A stretch of DNA of 64,000 nucleotides from Arenimonas terrae (GTDB lineage: Bacteria > Pseudomonadota > Gammaproteobacteria > Xanthomonadales > Xanthomonadaceae). The position numbers and the translations under genes are program-made. The notes under the pieces were generated by a model. The model worked only from the letters and a program-made list of their open reading frames with translations. It ran no database searches and was not told the origin of the DNA. Position 1 is the first letter of the stretch; the number at the start of each line of letters is the position of its first letter. Below are positions 25,294 to 32,216 of the stretch, one piece after another. Location of the stretch: assembly GCF_006265115.1 (NCBI RefSeq), contig NZ_SMDR01000004.1, positions 44,599 to 108,598 on the forward strand, read 5' to 3'.

Positions 25294-26227
25294 CGGCAAC
25301 CTCCTTGAGCATCGCACCATGCTTCGGTGCTTCGTTCCGCCTGATCCTGAATTGCGGGCGCATCAAAGCCGCCGGATTTGGTCCAAATGCCCGATGGCGC
25401 GTCAATGGCTTCACTCTTGAAATAAAGCGCTTCCGCCGCAGTCGCTCTCATCTCGTGCCAAAATTCGGAGCTTCTACTCTTCCATTTTGGCATTCCGTAC
25501 CTGGCTTGATCAAATCCATGGTTCCCCTCATGAACGAGCGTTGCTCCAAGATCGCTGCGTCCTGTCGAGACTCCCAGCTCTTGGTGCGCGACGGCATTGA
25601 TTGTAATGGTCGTCGCTCCTCCTACCGTGCTCGCCTCCCCAGCAAACGCTTGTGTGCTTGTTACTACTCTGACTTCAACCTTGTTTCCATCGTCCTCAGT
25701 CCCGTAGAAGTTCGCAATCCTATTTAGTGCTCTTCTATTTGAACTGCCTTGGCCGTAACGTCGCGCAGCCCTGCGAATATCGGCGATCTTCTTCTTAATG
25801 GCCGCGCATTCAGCCCGATTTCCCTTGCACGAGTAGCGGCCGTCGGGATCAACGTAAGCGTGCGGGTTGTCGTTTGCATACCAATAGCGGTTGAAGTTTC
25901 TGCCGTTCGCCGAGTCCGTCTTGACCAGGTCCACAGACAAGAACCTCCCGCTCACGGGATCGTAATAGCGCTGCTGCATGTAAACGAGCCTTGACGACGC
26001 ATCCATCTGATGCCCCGTGAACCCGGGCCCGGCCTGCCAGGTGCCATCGGCCGGTTCGCCGTAGGCGGTCAGGCGCTCGCGGGGTTGGGCCAGGGCGCCC
26101 GCTTCGTTGGTCTCGGCCACCGGGCTGCCCAGGGCGTCGGTGTGCTGGTAGCGGATGCTGGTCGTGCCGCTGAACGGCACCGTGCGCTTGGCCACCAGGC
26201 TGCCGGCCAGGTAGATGTGGTTGTGCC
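25290..26227 (-). pseudogene. 5'-truncated RHS protein: core fragment plus C-terminal toxin domain 2
   Basis: Second orphan RHS tip. RHS sequence begins abruptly at 26227 (HNHIYLAGSLVAKRT) and continues through the core (HTDALGSPVAET, GFTGHQMDA, YYDPVSGRFLSVD) to VDPDGRY, then a variable domain of about 180 aa. Sequence further upstream on this strand is only the antisense of a glycosyltransferase gene, so no native start remains. The toxin domain has LVHEGNHGFDQA, a perfect HEXXH zinc-protease motif, followed by Glu-rich EFWHEMRATAAEAL that may give the third ligand. The proposed activity is a metallopeptidase. Its partner has a signal peptide, hinting at a periplasmic target. Confidence 0.75.
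25939..26227 (-). repeat. RHS-core direct repeat, copy 2
   Basis: Partner of the repeat at 24038-24326, same orientation, 1,901 bp apart. Homology stops exactly at 26227; the next base is the first base of a start codon on the other strand. Confidence 0.88.
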
Positions 26228-26986
26228 ATGGAAACGCCTGAAGCCCGCCCACCCCGCCTGTCCCTGGTCATCCCCGCCTGGAACGAAGCCGAGCGTCTGC
26301 CGCGGCTGCTCGACAGCTTCGACGCGGCGCGGGCGCGCTGGATCCAGGCCGGGCATGACCCGGCCGGCATCGAGCTGATCGTCGCCGACAACGGTTCGAC
26401 CGACGCCACGGCGGACATCGCGCTGGCGCGTGGCGCGAAGCTGGCGCGGGTCGAACCCCGGCGCATCGCCTCGGTGCGCAACGGCGGCGCGGCGCTGGCC
26501 ACCGGCGAGCTGATCGCCTTCGTCGACGCCGACAGCGTGCTGCATCCGGACGTGCTGCTGGCGGTGGACGCCACGATGCGCGACCCGCGCGCGCTCGGCG
26601 GCGCCAGCGGCGTGACGATGGAGCGCTGGTCGCCCGGCATTGCGCTCACGGTCGCATTCGCGCTGCCGGTGGTGTGGCTGACCGGTTTCGACACCGGCCT
26701 GGTCTTCCTGCGCCGCGCCGACTTCCAGCAGCTCGGCGGTTACGACGAAACCCGCGCCGTCGCCGAGGACGTGGACCTGATGCTGCGTCTGCGCCGCCTG
26801 GGCCGGCCGCGCGGCCAGCGCCTGCGCCGGCTGCGCGGCGTGCGCACGGTCACGTCCACGCGCAAGTTCGACCGCCACGGCGACTGGCACTACTTCACGC
26901 AGATGCCGCGTGTGGGCTGGGAGCTGCTGCGCCACCCCGGCGCGCTGCCGGAGTTCGCGCGGCGCTACTGGTACGGCGATCGCTGA
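26228..26986 (+). CDS. GT2-family (GT-A) glycosyltransferase
   Basis: 252 aa. N-terminal GT-A fold: RLSLVIPAWNEAERLPRLLDSF, then LIVADNGSTDATADIA and the DxD-type metal site AFVDADSVLHPDVL; later FDTGLVFLRRADFQQLGGYDETRAVAEDVDLMLRLRRLG carries the acceptor/catalytic ED motif. C-terminal TSTRKFDRHGDWHYF. The acceptor is unknown. The ATG falls exactly on the breakpoint with the RHS fragment, so native upstream sequence appears to have been replaced; no good Shine-Dalgarno is seen before it. The N-terminal residues METPEARPPR are compatible with an intact protein. Ends 4 bases before the convergent kinase gene. Confidence 0.88.
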   Translation: METPEARPPRLSLVIPAWNEAERLPRLLDSFDAARARWIQAGHDPAGIELIVADNGSTDATADIALARGAKLARVEPRRIASVRNGGAALATGELIAFVDADSVLHPDVLLAVDATMRDPRALGGASGVTMERWSPGIALTVAFALPVVWLTGFDTGLVFLRRADFQQLGGYDETRAVAEDVDLMLRLRRLGRPRGQRLRRLRGVRTVTSTRKFDRHGDWHYFTQMPRVGWELLRHPGALPEFARRYWYGDR

Positions 26987-26990
26987 GCCG

Positions 26991-29375
26991 CTAGCGCGCG
27001 CAGATCGCCACGGCGGCGCCCTGCGCCTTCGCCTGGTCGCACAGATGCTCGCGCAGGGCCGGGATCGATTCGGCCAGGTCTTCCGGCGGCGGGTCGAGCT
27101 TGGCGAACTCCCGCTCGCTGCGCTGCAGGGATTCGCCGGCCGCCGCGAAGTCGCCGGTCTTGGTCTGCGCCAGCGACAGCGTCCACCAGGCGAAGGCGGT
27201 GCTGTGGTTGGACTCCGCGTACACGCGCTCCGACATCTTCGCGGCCTTCTCCGCCAGCGCCACCGCCTCGTCGTACTTCTTCAGGCCCACCGCCCACATC
27301 GCCAGCCCGGACACCGGCGCGACCAGCATCGGGTGGTCGCCGCGGAAGATCTTCTCGCGCATCGCGATCGAGCGCTGGCTCAGTGCGTAGGCCGCCTCTT
27401 TCTCGCCGAGGTCCTGCAGCAGCATCGCGTGGTTGTTCATCACGCTGGCCAGCTCGGGGCTGCCTTCGGGCACCAGCTTTTCCAGCTCGGCCTGGGCCTG
27501 TTCGTACAGCGTCTTCGCGCGCTCCAGGTCGCCCAGGCCATGGGCGACGAAGGCCTGGTTGCCGACCAGCAGAATGGGGTCGGTGGGCGACAGGGTACTG
27601 GGGTCGGCCGGCGGCGGCAGCGCGGCGGCGCGCTTGAGCACCTCGTCGGCCTTCGCATACTCCTCGATCGCAAGGTAGTGGTTGCCCAGGTTGTTGAGCG
27701 CGATCGCGTAGAGCTTGTCGCCCTGCGCTCCCAGGGCCTCCATGCCGGCGACCACCGATTGCCAGCCGGCCACGGCCTCGTCGTCGCGGCCCTGGTAGGA
27801 GCGCAGCTGCGCGACCGCCTCGCGGATGCGCAGGGTCGGCATCGAATCGGCGCCGTGGGCCTGCGTGCTCTGCGCCAGCGCGAGGCCCAGCTCGCGTTCG
27901 GCCAGGTCGAGCTTGTAGCGGCTGACCATGCTGTAACCCAGCGCCATGTGCACGCGCGAGGACAGGTCGGGCCGCCCCGCGAACCGTTCCGGCACCTTCG
28001 CGGACGCCCGGTCCACCGCTTCGCTCAGCGAGATCTCGGCGCCGGCGTCGAAGGGGTCGGACGACTTGAGCACGTCCATCAGGAAGTTGTTGACCTGCTC
28101 GGTGTCCCGCGCCGCCTGGCGCGCGCGCTCGGCCTGCCACAGGGCCACGCCGGTGGCGGCCAGCACCGCGGCCAGCGCGACGCTGGCGGCGGCCACGCCC
28201 AGGCGGTGCCGGCGCACGAACTTGCCGAGGCGGTACAGGGTGGAATCGGGATGCGCCAGCACCGGCTGCCCGGCCAGGTAGCGCTGGATGTCGTCGGCCA
28301 GTTCCTGCGCCGAGCCGTAGCGGCGCGCCGCCTCCTTGTGCATGGCCTTGGCGACGATGCGCTCGACGTCGGGCGTGATCTGGGCCCGGCGCTGTCTGCG
28401 CTCCGCGTCGCTCAGCACGGCCTTGGCCAGCATGCGGTGCATCGGGTCGGGCAGGGTGTCGCAGACCACGTGCTCGGCCTCGGAGGGGCGCAGGCCGCCG
28501 AGTTCGTAGGGCCGCACGCCGGCCAGCAGCTGGTACAGCATCACGCCCAGCGAATAGACGTCGGAGCTGGTGGTCAGCGCCTGCTGGCGCACCTGTTCGG
28601 GGCTGGCGTAGGCCGGCGTCATCGCGCTGAGCGAGGTTTGGCGCTTGCCGTCGGCCGGCAGCGGCTCCTGTTCCAGGATCTTGGCGATGCCGAAGTCGAG
28701 CAGGCGCGGCTCGCCGTTGCTGCCGACCAGGATGTTGTCGGGCTTGAGGTCGCGGTGCACGATCAGGTGGCGGTGCGCTTCCTGCACGCCGTCGCAGACC
28801 TTGCAGAACAGCTTCAGCCGCGCCGGCACGTCGAGTTTGTTCTGGCGGCAGTAGTCGGTCAGCGACACGCCGTCGACGAACTCCATCACCAGGTAGGGAA
28901 TGCCGCCGGCCGTGCTGCCGCCGTCGAGGATGCGGGCCACGTTCGGGTGGCTCATGCGCGCCAGGATCGAACGTTCGTCCTCGAAGCGCGAGATCAGCTG
29001 GCGCCGGAACTCCGCCGCGGCCAGCAGGTGCACCGGCCGCACCAGCTTGATCGCTACCTGCTGGTCGTAGACGTCGTCGGCGCGCCGGCCCAGGTAGACC
29101 ACGCCCATGCCGCCGGCCTCCAGGGCCTTGAGCAGCTCGTAGTTGCCCAGGCGGTCGCCGACCTTGGGGAATTCCGGCGGCGGCGTTTCCGGCTGCACCG
29201 CGGTCGCCTCCATGAAACCGCTGGCGGCGGACTCGGCGTCCAGCAGGCGCTGCACGCGCTCGCGCATCGCGTCCGGCATCTCCTGCGCGGCCAGCCAGTC
29301 GGCCCGGGCCGCGGCCGGTTGCGCCAGCACGCGCTCGAACCACTGCAGCACCTGTACTTCCATCGACGTGTTCAT
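26991..29375 (-). CDS. Transmembrane Ser/Thr protein kinase with TPR-rich periplasmic domain
   Basis: 794 aa. A short N-terminal helical region (1-70) precedes a Hanks-type kinase domain (about 75-390): LEAGGMGVVYLG P-loop, VAIK with Lys110, HRDLKPDN (207-214), DFG 227-229, and ASPE 257-260. One membrane helix near 405-427 (LGVAAASVALAAVLAATGVALW) is followed by about 360 residues of TPR-like helices outside the cytoplasm. Divergent from an ECF sigma gene 95 bp away. Kinase/ECF pairs of this kind are known in proteobacteria, where the kinase phosphorylates the sigma factor to activate it; the signal sensed here is unknown. Confidence 0.93.
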   Translation of the reverse strand: MNTSMEVQVLQWFERVLAQPAAARADWLAAQEMPDAMRERVQRLLDAESAASGFMEATAVQPETPPPEFPKVGDRLGNYELLKALEAGGMGVVYLGRRADDVYDQQVAIKLVRPVHLLAAAEFRRQLISRFEDERSILARMSHPNVARILDGGSTAGGIPYLVMEFVDGVSLTDYCRQNKLDVPARLKLFCKVCDGVQEAHRHLIVHRDLKPDNILVGSNGEPRLLDFGIAKILEQEPLPADGKRQTSLSAMTPAYASPEQVRQQALTTSSDVYSLGVMLYQLLAGVRPYELGGLRPSEAEHVVCDTLPDPMHRMLAKAVLSDAERRQRRAQITPDVERIVAKAMHKEAARRYGSAQELADDIQRYLAGQPVLAHPDSTLYRLGKFVRRHRLGVAAASVALAAVLAATGVALWQAERARQAARDTEQVNNFLMDVLKSSDPFDAGAEISLSEAVDRASAKVPERFAGRPDLSSRVHMALGYSMVSRYKLDLAERELGLALAQSTQAHGADSMPTLRIREAVAQLRSYQGRDDEAVAGWQSVVAGMEALGAQGDKLYAIALNNLGNHYLAIEEYAKADEVLKRAAALPPPADPSTLSPTDPILLVGNQAFVAHGLGDLERAKTLYEQAQAELEKLVPEGSPELASVMNNHAMLLQDLGEKEAAYALSQRSIAMREKIFRGDHPMLVAPVSGLAMWAVGLKKYDEAVALAEKAAKMSERVYAESNHSTAFAWWTLSLAQTKTGDFAAAGESLQRSEREFAKLDPPPEDLAESIPALREHLCDQAKAQGAAVAICAR

Positions 29376-29470
29376 GCGTTCCCCCCGGCCGCACCCTGCG
29401 GCCCGACACTAGCAGAAGGCGCAGGACGGGGCGTTTTCGGCTCACGCCCGGCGCGGGCTAGACTGCGGCC

Positions 29471-30025
29471 ATGTCCGGCGACGTGACCTTGCTGCTGCAG
29501 GCCTGGCGCTCCGGCGATGCCGGGGCGCGCGACCGGCTGGCCGCGCTCGTGCTGCCCGAGCTGCGCCTGCTGGCCGGCCGGCAGTTCCGCGGCGAACGCG
29601 CCGGCCACACCCTGCAGCCCACCGCCCTGGTCAACGAGGCCTGGCTGCGGCTGTCCGGGCTCGAGCGCATCGACTGGCAGGACCGGGCGCACTTCGTGCA
29701 CGTGGCGGCCCGCCTGATGCGCGGCATCCTGGTCGACCATGCGCGCCGCCGCGATGCGGCCAAACGCGACGGCGGCCAGCGGATCACGCTCACCGGCCTG
29801 GACGTGCCGGCCCCCGAAGACGGGCTCGACGTGATGGCGCTGGACGCCGCGCTGGCGCGGCTCGAACAGCTCGATCCCGACAAGGCCCGGGTGGTCGAGC
29901 TGCGTTATTTCGGCGGCCTGGGCATCGACGAGACCGCCGAAGCCCTGGGCTGTTCGCCGGCCACCGTGAAGCGGCATTGGCAGGCCGCGCGCGCCTGGCT
30001 CTACGACGCACTGTCGCCGGGCTGA
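29471..30025 (+). CDS. ECF sigma factor, kinase-associated (TIGR02999-like) type
   Basis: 184 aa. Region 2 runs from LLLQAWRSGDAGARDRL through HTLQPTALVNEAWLRL and DRAHFVHVAARLMRGILVDHARRRDAAKR; region 4 has LDPDKARVVELRYFGGLGIDETAEALGCSPATVKRHW. The acidic DAED-type patch that most ECF sigmas use to contact core polymerase is replaced by PTALVNEAW. This is characteristic of the kinase-dependent group, in which a phosphothreonine supplies the negative charge (known for EcfP/PknT of Vibrio). Thr47 and Thr51 are candidate sites here. No anti-sigma gene is next to it. It is divergent from the kinase gene. Confidence 0.9.
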   Translation: MSGDVTLLLQAWRSGDAGARDRLAALVLPELRLLAGRQFRGERAGHTLQPTALVNEAWLRLSGLERIDWQDRAHFVHVAARLMRGILVDHARRRDAAKRDGGQRITLTGLDVPAPEDGLDVMALDAALARLEQLDPDKARVVELRYFGGLGIDETAEALGCSPATVKRHWQAARAWLYDALSPG

Positions 30026-30032
30026 GCCGCGC

Positions 30033-32096
30033 TCACTCCATCCACGGATTGCGCAGCGGCTTGACCTCGGCGGCGGTGATGCCCGGCGTGGCCAGGCGTT
30101 CGAGCTGCGCTTCGATCTGCGATTTCACCAGCGGCTCCACCGGCATCTTTTCCTGCAGCAGCGGCCTGCGATAGGCCTCGGCCGCGGCCGCGACGTCGCC
30201 CAGGCGCAGGTACGCGTTGCCCAGTTCGATCGCGGCGCCGACATGGAAGGGCAGCTGGTCCAGGGTTTCGTCCAGCCGCGCCGCCACTACGTCGTCCCGG
30301 CCGCCGCCCTGCTTGTACAGGTGTTCCATCACCTTCTGGTAGACGTCGCCGGCGCGGCCCTGCGGATCCTGGCGCCGGCCCTTGTACACCGCGACGTAGC
30401 CGATGCGCTGCACCAGCTCCAGGCCCTTGAGGTTCACCGCCGGGTCCCAGCCCCAGTCCGGCCACGGCAGGGTCATGTGCATGCCGTAGAGGAAATAGCC
30501 CTCGTACACGCCCTCGGCATTGGTGTCGTCGATGCTGTCGACCTTGCGGCGGTAGTTGGTGCGCGCGGCGATGGCCTGCTCTTCCATGAACCAGTAGTCG
30601 GAATAGAGCGTGGCGCCTTCGGGCGCGATGACGGCATCGTGGTAGGCCTTGATTTCGGGCCAGCGCTGGCCGAGGTCGATGCCCTCGTTGCCGAACTGGC
30701 GGAAAGCGCCCTCGCTGCCGCCCGCGAGTTCGTTGTGGTACTCCCAGGCGCGCGGTTCGCCCACGGTCATCACCAGCGCCGCGGCCAGCGGGACCAGTGC
30801 GGCGACGCGCAGCGCCCGGCGCCGCTGCGCCCAGGCCGCGGCCACCAGCGCACCGGCCGGCAGCGCCAGCAGCACCACGATCGGCAGCGCGTGGCGGATG
30901 CCGCCGTAGGTGCCCTGCCCCGACATCAGCGCCAGCAGGTGCACGGTGGAAACACCCAGTGCGGCCCCCAGCGCCCAGCGCGCCGCCGCGGGCAGCGGCA
31001 GCCAGCGCAGTGCGACCAGCCCCAGCAGCGCCATGGCCATCAGGGCCAGCGGCAGTTTCGACACGAGGATGCTGGGCCAGGTGAACCACGGCGGCCGGCC
31101 CTTGTGGCTCACGCCCCAGACCAGGTGCGAACCCTGGCCGCGGCCCTCGACGCCGGCACGCACGGTGTCGGCCAGGCCCCACAGATAGGCGCGCGGCAGC
31201 AGGTGCGTGGCGTCGGCGAAGGCGATGCCCTCGCGCCAGTGCGGAATGTTGAGGTCGGCGACCTTGTCGGCCATGCCACGGTTGAAACCGTCGCTGCCGT
31301 CAGGTCCGGCGTGGAAATGGAAACCGTACATCGCCCACAGCAGCGCCACGCCGAGCAGGCCCGCGATGCCGACCCGCAGCAGCCGGCGCGCGAACTCGCC
31401 GGCACTGCGACGCAGACCGGCCAGCACGCCGATGCCCAGCACCAAGCCCAGGCCGGCCAGTCCGGCCAGCGCCGAATGTTTGCTGCCCAGCACCAGTCCC
31501 AGCGCGACGCCGGTCGCCAGCACCCAGTGCCAGCGCCATTCCGCCAGCAGCAGCCCTGCCGCGACGGCGGCCACCGCCAGCGTGAGCGCCAGCGGCAGGT
31601 CGGTCATCGCCACGGGCAGGTGCGCGGCGACCGTGGGTTCGATCGCCAGGAAGGCCAGCGTTCCCAGCGCCCAGGCCAAGCCCATCGCGCGCCACACCAG
31701 GGCGCCGAGCGCGACGAGCAGCAGCGCGTGGAAGGTCCAGAGACCGGCGCGGGTCGCCCGCTGCGACGCAGCCGCATCGTTCTCGAGGAACATGGTGCGT
31801 TCGACCCAATCGCGCTCCTGCGACTTCTCGGTCAGCGCTGCGAACGGCGGCAGCACGAAGTCCGGCGATTGCGCGGCGCCGGCGACCAGTTTCACCAGCG
31901 GCGGATGTTCGGGATTGAGGCGGAAATCGCCGGTGCGCAGGTAGGACACGCCGGCCACCACGTGCCAGGGTTCGTCCACCGTGTAGCCGTCCAGGCGCGT
32001 GCCTCCGTGCGAACGCAGCACGGCCAGCGCGGCCAGCAGCAGGATCAGGACCATTCCAACCGCGCGGGACGGCGCGGCCTTCTGCTCGTCGTGCAT
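30033..32096 (-). CDS. GT39-like (PMT/ArnT-type) membrane glycosyltransferase with TPR-like tail
   Basis: 687 aa. The N-terminus has a TM helix (GMVLILLLAALAVLRSH), then the first periplasmic loop with the acidic pair DGYTVDEPWHVVAG, matching the catalytic Asp/Glu loop of GT-C enzymes (GT39/GT83). About 10-12 membrane segments follow to residue ~430, then a soluble C-terminal part with YSDYWFMEEQAIA, ending in helices FHVAGAAIELGNAYLRLGDVAAAAEAY-like (quoted loosely), a TPR-type repeat. It likely transfers sugars from polyprenyl-phosphate donors to protein or lipid outside the cytoplasm. Convergent with the ECF sigma gene, 7 bases apart. Confidence 0.78.
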   Translation of the reverse strand: MHDEQKAAPSRAVGMVLILLLAALAVLRSHGGTRLDGYTVDEPWHVVAGVSYLRTGDFRLNPEHPPLVKLVAGAAQSPDFVLPPFAALTEKSQERDWVERTMFLENDAAASQRATRAGLWTFHALLLVALGALVWRAMGLAWALGTLAFLAIEPTVAAHLPVAMTDLPLALTLAVAAVAAGLLLAEWRWHWVLATGVALGLVLGSKHSALAGLAGLGLVLGIGVLAGLRRSAGEFARRLLRVGIAGLLGVALLWAMYGFHFHAGPDGSDGFNRGMADKVADLNIPHWREGIAFADATHLLPRAYLWGLADTVRAGVEGRGQGSHLVWGVSHKGRPPWFTWPSILVSKLPLALMAMALLGLVALRWLPLPAAARWALGAALGVSTVHLLALMSGQGTYGGIRHALPIVVLLALPAGALVAAAWAQRRRALRVAALVPLAAALVMTVGEPRAWEYHNELAGGSEGAFRQFGNEGIDLGQRWPEIKAYHDAVIAPEGATLYSDYWFMEEQAIAARTNYRRKVDSIDDTNAEGVYEGYFLYGMHMTLPWPDWGWDPAVNLKGLELVQRIGYVAVYKGRRQDPQGRAGDVYQKVMEHLYKQGGGRDDVVAARLDETLDQLPFHVGAAIELGNAYLRLGDVAAAAEAYRRPLLQEKMPVEPLVKSQIEAQLERLATPGITAAEVKPLRNPWME

Positions 32097-32163
32097 GGTG
32101 GGCTCCCCGGGCTCGGTCCGGAAGAACGGGCCGCGGGGGCCTTCACGGCCAGGCCGCGTGCCG

Positions 32164-32196
32164 GAAAAAAAGAAGCCCCGCCGGAGCGGGGCTTCT
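32164..32196 (-). terminator. Rho-independent terminator after TonB receptor gene
   Basis: Perfect 11-bp stem (AGAAGCCCCGC 32171-32181, complement 32186-32196) with CGGA tetraloop. The A-run at 32165-32171 reads as a T-tract after the stem on the minus strand. Almost the same stem-loop core (GCCCCGC-CGGA-GCGGGGC) terminates groEL at 37070-37095. Confidence 0.88.
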
Positions 32197-32216
32197 TCCG
32201 ACCGGGTTGCCCGCGG

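Noticed and set aside
22627..26227. Type VI secretion cluster
   Set aside because: No VgrG, PAAR, Hcp or structural Tss genes in the window; only RHS tips.
26069..26935. Minus-strand frames that seem to join RHS sequence to upstream coding sequence
   Set aside because: Beyond 26227 they are only the complement of the GT2 gene, so they do not restore an RHS start.
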